A stretch of 64,000 nucleotides of DNA from Ctenopharyngodon idella (Eukaryota > Chordata > Actinopteri > Cypriniformes > Xenocyprididae): contig NC_067231.1 of assembly GCF_019924925.1 (NCBI RefSeq), forward strand, positions 5,325,854 to 5,389,853. Direction: 5' to 3'. Positions 23,937-34,164 of the stretch are shown here, one piece after another (the first letter of the stretch is position 1; the number at the start of each line of letters is the position of its first letter). The notes beneath the pieces are model-generated. The model saw only the letters and a program-made list of their open reading frames with translations. It had not been told where the DNA came from and did no database searches. The translations under genes were made by a program, and so were the position numbers.

Positions 23937-24480
23937 ACTTGCTCAGATGACATGTCGTCTATAGGATTCTCTTCTTACTATCAGCAATGTAGCTACTCAG
24001 ATCTGCTCTGATATGGTGATCACTGATAACCAAATAAACCTCAAACAGGTTCTACAAATGGTGGCACCAGCACCTCCTGCACATTTAATATTAATAATAT
24101 TTATATAATAATGTCTTGTTACTTATAAATGCACGTTTGACAGTAGCTTGAGTTGACAGCAGTAGCCTGAGCTTGAGTTGGGATGCGGATTTTCATTAAT
24201 AAAATCATTATCACTGGAAAGAAAAATGCAAAATACAACCATTTAGATGCAGTTTGGAGCTCTGCTCAAACCATCATCAGATTCATCCACCTAGAATAGC
24301 AATGCTGAAGCACATCTGATGTAAAACATGTTCCTAGTACTTGCAATGTTGTTTCAACCACAGATGTCAACAGAGATCATTTCATAATGTACCTTTAAGC
24401 AGTAAACTAATTATGTGCCGCCTACTTGTTTCATTATATTGATGAAAATAAGGATAAATGAAAAGCCGTAGTTTTATCAG
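23937..24480. other. DNA between the MITE and the gene 3' end, nothing identified
   Basis: No gene or clear repeat. It may include sequence past the pcdh15 cleavage site. Confidence 0.4.
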
Positions 24481-24486
24481 GAATGT

Positions 24487-24492
24487 TTTATT
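24487..24492 (-). terminator. Candidate poly(A) signal for the last exon
   Basis: AATAAA on the minus strand, about 710 bases past the stop at 25201. I see no other canonical hexamer between. The 3' UTR would then cover roughly 24470-25200. Evidence is only the motif and distance. Confidence 0.4.
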
Positions 24493-25200
24493 TGATGTGC
24501 CTGTTTCTCTGCTTTGTAGAAACAGCCAGATATTATCAAAGGCTGCACAATGAGAGCAGTTTCTGCATTGCTTTCTCATATATATACCAGCCTGCCAAAA
24601 ATAATAATAATAAAAAATTAAGTAAAATGAAATAAAATAAAAATAAAACAACAACAAAAGTTGTTCTCTTCAGTTTGGCAAGTGTCTGAAACAGAATGTG
24701 ACCATATACTGAATAATTCTGTTTTGATAGAACTCGGTATAAAAAAGCACAAAAATATAGCAATTTGAACTCTGGTGCAAGTCCATTCAAATGACTGTGG
24801 CATTAAGCAAATGTAAGGCGCACAAGTGCACCTTAGATTCATCACAATTATTTTCATTGACTATTTACCAAAAATACACTTCAGCAGACAATTGTTTTTG
24901 CCTTTTAAACTGTAAAAAGCACAAAAATGTATTTATGAAAGCATACAATACATTGATAACAAATTCCAAATAATAATTATTAAAAAGAAGTACTGATAGG
25001 CGACAATCAATGGGCAAAAAACAAGTGTTTGATTTTTAAGGTACTTATGAATGCAACAATCACTGAGAAGCTCATTGTTCAGGGCCATGGAAAAGCAAAT
25101 ATAATACTGAATGAATTTAAGTGCAATTTTATCATTTTATGCTGCAAATTCAGTTTATCTCCCTTACGTTCTTTAAGACAATAGAGCGTCTGTTTGTAAG

Positions 25201-25773
25201 TCACAGTTTTGTCATTGGTATGTGCAGGTTATTCCAAGGACCCATCCAGAGCTCCTCCTCATCTGACTGGGTACGGTCACTATGTGATCCTAAAGGGTCC
25301 CTCACCTCCTGATTGTCCACTGTGGACTCTTGTTCATCCACATTTTGTATTCTTTCACCCCCACCATTCACCACATTTGATTTTGAAGCTATACTCTCTG
25401 GGCCTGTGGTGCTGGAGGCCAGAGACCCACTGGAGGGCCTGGTCGTGAGGTTCTGTTCACCTGCTGAGGCGCCTGTGATTATGGGGCTGTTTAAAGGAAT
25501 TCGCTCTTCATGCGTAACAGCAAGTTTGTCCAGTTTCTTAAAGTGCTTTCCCAGTCGTACTGGAGAGTTGAGCTTGATGTTGTTGGTGTGTGCGACCCGT
25601 CGTGTCCGGATTATTGAGCCATTCTGGGCCAAGTATATGCTCCCATTAATGTTGCTGTGGCTGTTCACATTAGATAGTCGGTTCCTGTGCGATTCAGGTG
25701 CACTTTCTTCTCCAGTTGAACTGGTCTCGTATTCACGGTCTACAATTAGCTTGATCCTCTTTTTTCTACCGTA
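25201..25773 (-). CDS. pcdh15: pcdh15 last exon: CD3-like C-terminal tail
   Basis: A 573-bp terminal exon (190 residues plus stop), phase 0 in. The acceptor is a strong tract ending ttcttttttcag. It encodes YGRKKRIKLIVDREYETSST, then GEESAPESHRNRLSN, SNINGSIYLAQNGS, RRVAHTNNIKLNSPVRLGKH, FKKLDKLAVTHEE and the end ELWMGPWNNLHIPMTKL. The lysine/arginine cluster at the start and the final WMGPWNNLHIPMTKL are diagnostic of PCDH15. TKL is a class I PDZ-type C-terminus. It is reached from exon 29565-29436 (3.7-kb intron that contains the CD2-like exon). Assignment as CD3 follows exon order in mouse, where the last exon is CD3. The identity as pcdh15 is secure; the isoform name is less so. Confidence 0.93.
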   Translation of the reverse strand, partial: YGRKKRIKLIVDREYETSSTGEESAPESHRNRLSNVNSHSNINGSIYLAQNGSIIRTRRVAHTNNIKLNSPVRLGKHFKKLDKLAVTHEERIPLNSPIITGASAGEQNLTTRPSSGSLASSTTGPESIASKSNVVNGGGERIQNVDEQESTVDNQEVRDPLGSHSDRTQSDEEELWMGPWNNLHIPMTKL

Positions 25774-26601
25774 CTGAAAAAAGAAAACAGGAGTGTCAGA
25801 CGACTACACAATAACAAGTTATTTTTTTATTTTACACAGCACACAACAGTGGTGTTCTGTCCGAGGAGGCAAGAGAGGCAGAGCCTTTTAAAAAATGCAC
25901 AACTAAAGCTGTAATATTAACTGTTTTTGTAATTGATTTACCACTAATGTGCATATAATATGCATAAAAATGTAAAAAAAAAATATTTTTTTTTTTTTTC
26001 ATGTGTGATATACTCATTGCCATTTGTATGAGGAATAAAGCTGTCCATTCATTCATACATGTTTGTAGATGGCAATGTGTAATATGTTCCATTTTGTTTC
26101 ATATGACAAACGTTGGGCTGGTGATCTGGAAAATCATTATGTTGTTAATTATCAAGACAATTTCAACAAAATACTATAACGAAAGCAGGTTTGATGAATA
26201 TTAAATTTATACATCAGTTTTTCCAGAAAATTCCCTGCCAGACCACCACTGCAAAACAACCAAACACACACACACTTCATGTCCTTTCATGAGCTCATTA
26301 AAAGTAATGTGCTCAATGACCAAATGCCATTGGATTACAGGTTACTTCAACAACAAAAACCAACCTAATTTTGATCTGAACATTAATTGCTGACTTAAAC
26401 TTTTGAAGGGTGACCTGTAAAGGTAAGACTACATAGGAAAGAGCATGCATGTTATTCAGCAAAGGTTGAGAAATGCCAAGTTGCTCAGCGAGAGGAAGAC
26501 AAGAACAACTCCAATCAGATGAGGGCATTCAAAAGGCCAATAAAAAGTTCAACACAAGAAATAAAGGCAATGGCTAGTCTTACTGAACATATCAGAATAA
26601 T
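25774..26601 (-). other. Candidate CD2-like 3' UTR / intron before the last exon
   Basis: No ORF with motifs. The region serves either as 3' UTR of the CD2-like form or as intron of the CD3-like form. It contains the candidate signal at 25826. Confidence 0.5.
25826..25831 (-). terminator. Candidate poly(A) signal for the CD2-like exon
   Basis: AATAAA on the minus strand, about 770 bases past the CD2-like stop and only about 53 bases before the CD3-like exon. It overlaps the region where a branch point and pyrimidine tract should lie, so it could also be chance in a T-rich tract. Confidence 0.3.
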
Positions 26602-28113
26602 TCAGGAGGCACCGACAGTCTCAACTGCATCTGAATTAGAATCCTCATCCTCCCCATCTACTTTAAGGATTCTTGCTCCATCCGAAGAGCTTGAACTATC
26701 ACCAGGGCTTCCACCTCTCTCTGGAGTCATTTCCCCTTCTTCGTTCTCATCTATAGGAGAAAGTTTGTCGATCTCTAAAGCCCTTGCTACACTACTGCTG
26801 GCCGTTGAGAAGCTGCTCATGCTGTGGAAGCTCAAATCTCGTCTACTTTCCGGAGAATAGCTGCTTTTAGACATAGAGGACTTTGGATCCTTATTTTGGC
26901 CCTCAGAGTCACCTTCTTTCAACTGCCCTTTGCCTTCCTTATCTTCCTCATCCTCCTTCAGGATGGTCTCTTCTAATGCTCTGGTGTGGGTGAAAGTAGT
27001 TGCAGGTTCTCGAGATGATCTGCTGCTCTTTTGCCTGTAGGTTGCTGATCTCTGGGTACCACTGCCGGGAAAACCAGCTTTGAAATTGATGCTTTCAGAG
27101 GTTGTGCTGCTCTGTCTGGACTGGGAAGACCTGACAGATGACACTGTTCCTCTTTCCTCTGATCTGACACTCTCTTTTCCACTGCTACCTTCTTCCGAGC
27201 TTGACTCCTTTGCAGCCTCTTGTCCGGATTCAGATTCATTTTCCGTCTCTGATGTTCTCTCTGTGTCTGACTCTTGTTCTGTCTCAATCTCTGTGTCTTG
27301 ATCTGAGTCTGATTCAGTCCTTGACTCTATTTCAGTGTCATCTAGCGGAGTTTTTATTTGGCTCTCCCTGTCTGAATCAATAGGACTCTGGTCTTGATCA
27401 TCATCAGAGTCTAAACTACTCATATGTGCTCCTTCTTGGAGTCTGTACGGATGGTAAGGTGTGAACGACATGGCACTTCCAGTGTAAGACTGCTGAATGA
27501 TGTCTTCCCTGTTTCTACCTCTTTCTTGCTCACTCTCCGCAATATCACCAGGGATTCTCTGTGATTCCCTCTCTGACTCGTTGAGTACCCAAGAGATTGA
27601 GGCGTTCACATTACTCCCATGATCTACACTCCCACTAATGCTGCTCAGAGTGTTCTTTTGAGTCTGCAATGTTTTAAAGATGTTCATCTGACTCAAAACT
27701 TTGCCAAGTCTTGTCTTTGCTGAAGGCATTGCTTCTTTAGTCTGGAAATAGCTGCCATCAATGACCATGCCATTGTCCACAAGGTTTGAATGCTGCATCC
27801 TGGTTGGTTTGGAGTCATCAGTACTTCCTGCTTTCTCCTCAGGAAGTACAATCGGAAATATTTTGTTGTTCTTCCACGGGAGTTGGAATGGAGCTGGAGC
27901 TGGGCCTGACCTTCTGTCAAACATTTGGCTGAGTTGTATGGGTGCTTTAAGTGTCGCTTCAGCCTTTGAGCCGTAAGGATGTGTGATGCCCTCAGCTGGT
28001 CCAGGCAGGTGTTTCTCAAGCATTGGAGGTTGGTCTCCAAAAGCTAGTCTAGGGGGCCTCCGTGGTGGAGACTTTCCTGGTGGTGGAGCTAGCCTTCTGC
28101 CTTGCCTCACAAC
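26602..28113 (-). CDS. pcdh15: pcdh15 CD2-like terminal exon: long acidic Ser/Glu-rich tail
   Basis: A 1512-bp terminal exon (503 residues plus stop). The acceptor aatgtaatag is preceded by a weak pyrimidine tract; entry is phase 0. The start VVRQGRRLAPPPGKSPPRRP is basic and proline-rich and resembles the mammalian alternative tail. A segment with APAPFQLPWKNNKIF and a Gly/Ser-rich middle follow. Next comes a long tract built on D/E-S-D/E steps, such as DSDQDTEIETEQESDTE. A Ser/Arg region and an end rich in acidic residues with final Gly-Ala-Ser close it; there is no obvious PDZ ligand. The basic start followed by an extended acidic, low-complexity body predicts disorder. By exon order it corresponds to mammalian CD2. 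It seems clearly longer than I expect for mammals, an inference from memory. The reading frame is intact over 1.5 kb, which supports coding use. Confidence 0.88.
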   Translation of the reverse strand, partial: VVRQGRRLAPPPGKSPPRRPPRLAFGDQPPMLEKHLPGPAEGITHPYGSKAEATLKAPIQLSQMFDRRSGPAPAPFQLPWKNNKIFPIVLPEEKAGSTDDSKPTRMQHSNLVDNGMVIDGSYFQTKEAMPSAKTRLGKVLSQMNIFKTLQTQKNTLSSISGSVDHGSNVNASISWVLNESERESQRIPGDIAESEQERGRNREDIIQQSYTGSAMSFTPYHPYRLQEGAHMSSLDSDDDQDQSPIDSDRESQIKTPLDDTEIESRTESDSDQDTEIETEQESDTERTSETENESESGQEAAKESSSEEGSSGKESVRSEERGTVSSVRSSQSRQSSTTSESINFKAGFPGSGTQRSATYRQKSSRSSREPATTFTHTRALEETILKEDEEDKEGKGQLKEGDSEGQNKDPKSSMSKSSYSPESRRDLSFHSMSSFSTASSSVARALEIDKLSPIDENEEGEMTPERGGSPGDSSSSSDGARILKVDGEDEDSNSDAVETVGAS

Positions 28114-28334
28114 CTATTACATTGATATTAGCCAAGATTTTTATCATTCAGAATATTTAGTCAACCATTCAGATCACTCATCATCTTTGTGACTTTGGCC
28201 ATTTCACATGATTCATGTCAGCATTCCCAAAGCACTTTGGGGACTGTCAAGGTACAATGTTAGCCCCGTACCACATTGCATGAAAATGCTGCAACATGAT
28301 GGTTAAAGTTCAAACAGTTTCAACTCGAGGAAAA

Positions 28335-28915
28335 CTGACCTTTTTGAAAACGCTCTCTAAAGTGCATAAATTTAAAAACGCTGTTTTCGCGTTATAGTGT
28401 GGATGGTGAAAACGGAGGTATTTGAAAAAGATGACGCATGTTTAATCATGTGACACGTATTGTACCTATAAATGTCTATAGTTATACCGGTATTGTTGTG
28501 CCTGCTATTTACATTAACATTATTGCTCAAGATAAATGCTCCTTTGTAGAATCTTCGTATTACATTCCTGCAAAGATGACAGAGAATTTACTCACATTTG
28601 CTGTCATGTATGCAAAATATGCTGACAGTTGCGTTTTAAACCCAATTTTGAGTGCAACCTGGACGCAAAAATGAGTGATGCGATAGTATACTAATAAAAT
28701 GATCGTGCCAAAAGAATAGCATGAGAACTTTTTTTATCTACTCTCTCTGCATCATCTCATGAGCTTTTAGTATTGTTTTACGCATATGCAGTAAGGGGAT
28801 TTAAGCGTTTCAGACGTTACAGTGTGTATGAGGAACTTTTGGAAAACGCTTGAAGCCGCTAGTGTGGATGAACTCAGTTTTCAAATGTCTCTGGATTAAT
28901 GTAGACGTACCCAAA
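28335..28915. repeat. MITE in a pcdh15 intron (AAAACGC-rich ends)
   Basis: The left side reads ttttgaaaacgctctctaaa and gtgtggatgg; the right side reads ttttggaaaacgcttgaagc, gtgtggatg and atgtagacgtac. The same style of ends is seen at 61250-61683. Confidence 0.55.
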
Positions 28916-29435
28916 ATCTGCAGACCAGTGAATCCTGAACCCTCCAGGACTGGAGGTTGTCCATCCCTGCCCTAGTTTTGCAAAAATCTTGTGAGGATCA
29001 CCCCAACCTTACACCTTGGAATAAATGTGCTCTTGTATGAGGGTAACCTTCTAGATATTACTGAGTGATTATGTCATCAAAAGCATATCATTACATTCAG
29101 AGTAAAACACATTTGACCAGTCATTTTTTTTCTTTCTGCAATGATTCTAAGTAATCGCCAGGACCTTTTTTTTCTGTTGTAAGCTCAAATACGTTTCATT
29201 TGGTTGCACTATTTTTCAGTGCAACTGTTCATTGTGTAAACTTCCGGCTTTCTTGCCACCTTGCTATCTGCAATGCTTTTCAAGTGAATGTCAAAGTGCT
29301 GAAAGCATTGAAGCCCTGACATGAGTCATGTGTAATGGCCTTAAGCCAGAGGCAGGATAAATGTAACTTTATTAAAAAATACTGCACATTGTATTGGCTT
29401 AAACTAACAAAACAGAACAAATAAAAATGTGATAC
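28916..29435. other. pcdh15 intron, nothing identified
   Basis: Unassigned intron DNA between the MITE and the MYDEYGEV exon. Confidence 0.5.
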
Positions 29436-29565
29436 CTCTCCCTCAGATTCGTGTGGGCTGTAATAGTAGCTGCCATCATCTTCCATAATCACCTCTCCAT
29501 ATTCATCATACATCCCTGTTGGAGAGATCAGCTTCCGTCGACTTCCATACTGAGGCAAGTCATAG
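29436..29565 (-). CDS. pcdh15: pcdh15 shared exon with MYDEYGEV and SYYYSP motifs
   Basis: A 130-bp exon, phase 2 in and phase 0 out. The acceptor is acctgctttttag and the donor gtatca. It encodes YDLPQYGSRRKLISPTGMYD, then EYGEVIMEDDGSYYYSPHES and EGE. These motifs are strongly conserved in vertebrate PCDH15 by recollection. Its phase-0 donor fits two downstream phase-0 acceptors, 28113 and 25773, so it is the second branch point (CD2-like versus CD3-like end). Reading through the donor meets a stop within about 150 bp. Confidence 0.92.
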
Positions 29566-30385
29566 CTAAAAAGCAGGTATACAGGATTAATGCATATACC
29601 TCAAACACACACACCAGTGCAAACAAAGCAAAAACTTTGTCCCTACTGTCCACTAAATCAAAACTAAAACTGTTTTATAAAACTTCTGGGACAGAGAAAT
29701 GAAAGGCAAATCCAATAAGTAAGATTTAGTAGCAGAACCTCCTCATAACACTGTATGGAAAAGGTCAAAGCAGGCCTTCATTAGAGGACTTTGAGTATTC
29801 TGGGGAGCAGCAGGCTGTCTGAACCTAAATACAGCTTAGACAGCCCATTTAACAGAAAACAGGCTGAAATTCAGGATTATATTGACCCTCACCAGCCTGT
29901 AGTCATGGAGGCCTTTCATTTGGATTTATTGAGGATAGAAGGATATATTGAAGACCGATGTGTTATACGGCTGGGGACTGCTACTGATCAAATTTGTATG
30001 ACCTATACTTTATAACACAGTAGGAAAACTTGGATAGCATTTAATTCTGCTCAAAAATCTTTTGATAGTCTGCAATTACTATTACTTCCCTCAGGAGGGC
30101 ATTCATTTACAGCACCTATTTCTATTTTCTCTAGCTCATTAGGATTCCATATGGGCAGTTCACCTTGCACAAGCATCAGTAAATAATTATCTTTGCTATT
30201 ACAGTCAAAAAGACACAAATGGGTGCCCACAATGTTATAGGAAAATGACAAAATTAATCATCAGGAACAAATAAAATAGTGCTAAAATCACACAAACTGA
30301 TTTATTAAAAGCAGCAGGCTTGGAATATATCTGAAAGGTGTGATTTGGGCCAGCAGCACATTGCAACCAATGAACGCACACTCAC
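29566..30385. other. pcdh15 intron, nothing identified
   Basis: An unassigned 75-codon plus-strand frame (29791-30015) has no motif. Confidence 0.5.
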
Positions 30386-30459
30386 CCATGGTCATAGTTA
30401 TAGTAATCCTGTGTATAATAGTCTTGTCCTGGGTCAATGCCAGATTCCATAGAGAGTTC
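30386..30459 (-). CDS. pcdh15: pcdh15 Tyr-rich cytoplasmic exon
   Basis: A 74-bp exon, phase 0 in and phase 2 out. The acceptor is tctgctcacag and the donor gtgagt. It encodes ELSMESGIDPGQDYYTQDYY and then NYDH. The dense acidic-tyrosine pattern (DYY, DYYNYD) is typical of the shared part of the CD2 and CD3 tails. Tyrosine phosphorylation is a natural guess but is not shown by the sequence. It sits 98 bp after the previous exon, the shortest intron in the window. Confidence 0.88.
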
Positions 30460-30557
30460 CTGTGAGCAGAGTAAAGAGTTATAGTTAAAAAGAGTGCATC
30501 AGTTTAGGTGAAAAGTCAGATGAAAGTGCTGCCCATTTAAAAGTTGAGATTCTCTAC

Positions 30558-30596
30558 CTCTGGTCTCAACAGAGAGGGCCGAAGCAACTGCTGTTG
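30558..30596 (-). CDS. pcdh15: pcdh15 small exon with tandem CAG acceptors
   Basis: A 39-bp exon if the first AG after the pyrimidine tract is used (ttgtgcag), phase 0 at both ends; the donor is gtagag. It encodes QQQLLRPSLLRPE. Three further in-frame choices exist because the exon start reads CAA CAG CAG TTG. Acceptors after the later CAGs would shorten it to 33 bp or 30 bp, changing the number of Gln residues only. LLRPSLLRPE agrees with the family's alternative tail. A 98-bp intron separates it from the next exon. Confidence 0.82.
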
Positions 30597-31285
30597 CTGC
30601 ACAACATTCAGAGGAGAAACAGTGCAGAAACAAGAGAGAAAAGGAGGAATATTACATTTATGAATCTATTTGAAAGTGAACGATAGAAGATAAATACAGT
30701 TGGATCCACAAGTCTGAGATTATTCTGAAAAATCTGCAATTCAAAATAAAATCTGAATTTACAACTGGAAGTTTTAGTGTTTAAAAAAAATTTAACAAAG
30801 AAACATCAAATCAGTAAATTTGTGACATTTGAGAATGTCTTTACATAAGGTCAGATTTACTTGATTTCAGATACTAAGAAGTTCTGAAATTTGTGTTAAT
30901 TTTAGTTTTTACTTTTCACTCAAATTATACTGTTAAAATTATATTATAAATTATAAAATTCATATAGCTATTCAATTAGAAAACCTGAAAATAGAGGCAT
31001 TTTCACTAGTGTTGTCAGACTTAAGGATCCCATTGTAAAATATAGAAATAAAGAAGAAATCATTTTATCTGTTTGCATGTGAAGTTTTAAATATGTTTTC
31101 CATTCATTTAGAAACATTGTTATAAATATTATAAAGCAGATAGATGCAGAGTTTCAAATAAATGCATAGCTGTAAGCGCACATTTTATAATGTGCCAAGT
31201 TTATATGTAGCTTGACATCATCACAAATATAGCCCTGCATTATCACAGATTATGGCTGATTAGCAAGTTAGCAAGTATATATATA
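30597..31285. other. pcdh15 intron, AT-rich, nothing identified
   Basis: No repeat boundary could be drawn here. Confidence 0.4.
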
Positions 31286-31288
31286 TAC

Positions 31289-31960
31289 ACACTGCCCGGC
31301 AAAAACAAAGTCGCTGTAATAGGCAAATACTTTAGAATCTATGAATAGATCATTATTACAGTGATTAATATGTTTCTAGCATGTTATATGTTTGGCAATG
31401 GTTCTTTTAACCCTTAAAGATGGAGTGTGTAGCTTTTCATTTCTTAAACAACCATGTAGGAAGACACATCATGGCCATATTCCAGGATGACAATGTCAAG
31501 ATTCACCAAGGTTAAAATTGTGAAAGAATGGTTCAGAGAGCATGAAGGATCATTTTCACACATGAATTGGCACCTCTGAGTCCAGATCTTAATTTAATTG
31601 AAAGTCTTTGGGATGTGCTGGGAGTCTTTGGGATTTGCATTGTCAATACAAGATCTTGACCAAAGATGGATGCACCTCTTGATGGAAATAACATCACAAC
31701 ATTTATTTCCATCGAGAGGTGCATCATTTTTTGGTCAAGATCTTGTATTGACAATGCAAGAGGTGAGCACTCTGTAAAGTCTCCTCCAGCACATCCCAAA
31801 AACTTACACTAAGGTTAAGGTCAGTGCCAATTCTTGTGTGAAAATGATTCTTCATGCTCCCTTGAAATTGTCATCCTGGAATATGGCCATGATACATCTT
31901 AATACATGGTTGTTTAAGAAATGAAAAGCTATACACTCCACCTTTTAGGGTTAAAAGAAA
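31289..31960. repeat. Inverted-duplicated Tc1 remnant (large palindrome)
   Basis: The start cactgcccggcaaaaacaaa and gtcgctgtaa resembles a fish Tc1 terminal repeat. From about 31414, the sequence gatggagtgtgtagcttttc, atttcttaaacaaccatgta is mirrored at about 31900-31955 (tacatggttgtttaagaaat, gaaaagctatacactcca). The arms meet near 31680-31690 and include the transposase words LNLIESLWDVLG. This is a foldback of one transposase segment with roughly 270-bp arms. Confidence 0.75.
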
Positions 31961-31965
31961 CATTT

Positions 31966-31966
<1 letters not shown>

Positions 31967-32008
<42 letters not shown>
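31967..32008. repeat. (TA)n microsatellite hosting a Tc1 insertion
   Basis: The TA run continues on the far side of the Tc1 element at 33115-33124. Confidence 0.9.
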
Positions 32009-32016
<8 letters not shown>

Positions 32017-33114
32017 GTATCTCACAGAAGTGAGTACACCCCTCACATGCACCACATGGCAAATAACTCTCTGAGGATCTGAAAAAAAGAATTGTTGCTC
32101 TACATAAAGATGGCGTAGGCTATAAGAAGATTGCCAAGACGCTGAAACTGAGCTGCAGCACGGTGGCCAAGACCATACAGCGGTTTAAAAGGACAGGTTC
32201 CACTCAGAACAGGCCTCGCCATGGTCGACCAAAGAAGTTGAGTGCACGTGCTCAGCGTCATATCCAGAGGTTGTGTTTGGGAAATAGACGTATGAGTGCT
32301 GCCAGCATTGCTGCAGAGGTTGAAGGGGTGGGGGGTCAGCCTGTCAGTGCTCAGACCATACGCTGCACACTGCATCAAATTGGTCTGCATGGCTGTCGTC
32401 CCAGAAGGAAGCCTCTTCTAAAGATGATGCACAAGAAAGCCCGCAAACAGTTTGCTGAAGACAAGCAGACCACAGGACATGGATTACTGGAACCATGTCC
32501 TGTGGTCTGATGAGACCAAGATAAACTTATTTGGTTCAGATGGTGTCAAGCGTGTGTGGCGGCAACCAGGTGAGGAGTACAAAGACAAGTGTGTCTTGCC
32601 TACGGTCAAGCATGGTGGTGGGAGTGTCATGGTCTGGGGCTGCATGAGTGCTGCTGGCACTGGGGAGCTACAGTTTATTGAGGGATCCATGAAAGCCACA
32701 TGTACTGTGACACACTGAAGCAGAGCATGATCCCCTCCCTTCTGAGACTGGGCCGCAGGGCAGTATTCCAACATGACAACGACCCCAAACACACCTCCAA
32801 GACGACCACTGCCTTGCTAAAGAATGTCTCCAGACCTAAACCCTATTGAGCATCAGTGTTGACACTTTGGGCCCAATTTGGACATTTTCACTTAGGGGTG
32901 TACTCACTTTTGTGGCCAGCGGTTTTGACATTAATGGCTGTGTGTTGAGTTATTTTGAGGGGACAGCAAATTTACACTGTTATACAAGCTGTACACTCAC
33001 TACTTTACATTGTAGCAAAGTGTCATTTCTTCAGTGTTGTCACTTGAAAAGATATAATAAAATATTTACAAAAATGTGAGGGGTGTACGCACTTCTGTGA
33101 GATACTGTGTGTGT
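32009..33114 (+). mobile_element. Tc1-like transposon, nearly complete, in a pcdh15 intron
   Basis: Ends CACACACAGTATCTCACAGA and its perfect inverse are flanked by TA at 32007-32008 and 33115-33116. The transposase starts about 32070 (LSEDLKKRIVALHKDGVGYK) with an HTH region (KIAKTLKLSCSTVAKTIQRF). It continues through GRPKKLSARAQRHIQR and TLHQIGLHGCRPRRKPLL. A frameshift near 32460-32500 moves it to the frame with WNHVLWSDETKINLFGSDG and GGGSVMVWGCMSAAG. A second shift near 32700 precedes AVFQHDNDPKHTSKTT. The region around SPDLNPIEH is shortened. Young-looking but inactive; the plus orientation is opposite to pcdh15. Confidence 0.92.
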
Positions 33115-33129
33115 ATATATATATAGCCA

Positions 33130-33534
33130 CAGTATTCTGTGATTGACCAAATAGAATCAAGTATTTTAGAGAACTGGATAATAATGGACTGCATTTAAAT
33201 GTAACTTTTTATTTATCACATTGCTGTTGCTATAGTTTTATAAAAGCAATAAGCCACTCAAGTCTGTGCTTATTTCTTTATTTAAACACTTTGGCATTCA
33301 TAAAATCTTACCTCCTAAGAACAAAACTATTTGAGAAATGTTATCAGCAAGTCAAACTCCAGACTGACAGATCTAGCCTTCAGCAATTTTAAAGATGAGA
33401 TCTTGACAAATAGTTATTTCCTCTTTCATCACTGTCCCTATCAAACAGCATCAACTGATAAAAATGATGGCCAATGAAACTGTCTCCAGACATCATTTAA
33501 ACATAATGCTATTCCAAAGAATATAAACACATAC
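33130..33534. other. pcdh15 intron, nothing identified
   Basis: No gene or clear repeat. Confidence 0.4.
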
Positions 33535-33556
33535 CTCTTGATGCCCGTAGCCTCTC
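33535..33556 (-). CDS. pcdh15: pcdh15 22-base exon opening the CD2/CD3 tails
   Basis: A 22-bp exon, phase 2 in and phase 0 out. The acceptor is ttatctcctcacag and the donor gtatgt. Joined to the common exon it gives GDST-MRGYGHQE, matching the MRGY start of the mammalian alternative tail as I recall it. It is the obligatory first step away from CD1: its inclusion instead of exon 39788-38357 commits the message to CD2- or CD3-type ends. The intron from the common exon spans 7.9 kb and contains the whole CD1 exon. The following 2.9-kb intron holds the Tc1 copy at 32009-33114. Confidence 0.86.
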
Positions 33557-33884
33557 CTGTGAGGAGATAACAGCATGGAAATAAAGTCAGTAAGATTATT
33601 ATGATAAAACCTTGATATTTAATATCTAGAAAAGTTTAAATCTTTTTCTCAAACTGGACAGTCAGATGTTATAAAGTCTTTAAATAGTTAGCATATTTAA
33701 ATGCATGAAATTGAGACAGCATGTCCTTTTGTATGGCTGTCTCAAAGTAATAAATAATGTATAACTGTGAAGAACTGAGCATATGTGTGTGGATTAATAT
33801 GCAGAAATGCAATAGGGGGAAAAAAACTAAAACAAACGGTTGTCTTTACAATTTCCTATGATGATGCATTAGGATAGTAATAGG

Positions 33885-34160
33885 TAATACTTTATTTTGA
33901 TAGTCCACTTCTGCTAACCATAAGTAACTTTGCAACTACATGTCAACTACCGGTCATTACAGTATTAGTAGACTGTCTGCTTCATATCTGCTCATACTTT
34001 ATTTTGATGCTCCCAACAGACATTCTACTGACTAAAAGTAACCCTAACCTAACAGTCTGCTAATGCTCTAATGAATGTTAGTTGACATGTAAATTAATGA
34101 GTCAGTTGACATGTAGTTGAAAAGGTACTTACAGTTAGTAGAATGTTTAAAGGGGACTAT
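33885..34160. repeat. Dispersed repeat with TACTTTATTTTGATAGTCC head
   Basis: Reads gtaactttgcaactacatgt and its inverse acatgtagttgaaaaggtac; related to the fragment at 948-1046. Probably a MITE with diverged ends. Confidence 0.55.
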
Positions 34161-34164
34161 AAAA

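Noticed and set aside
26973..27301. Additional frames on both strands over the acidic exon
   Set aside because: Shadows of the Ser/Glu codons of the CD2-like exon.
29280..29435. Extension of the MYDEYGEV exon to a stop at 29280
   Set aside because: A donor gtatca at 29435 and two in-phase downstream acceptors with conserved tails make readthrough unlikely, though a retained-intron form cannot be excluded.
32163..32718. An intact transposase gene
   Set aside because: Open frames in two registers must be joined across a frameshift and a further shift follows; the copy is inactive.
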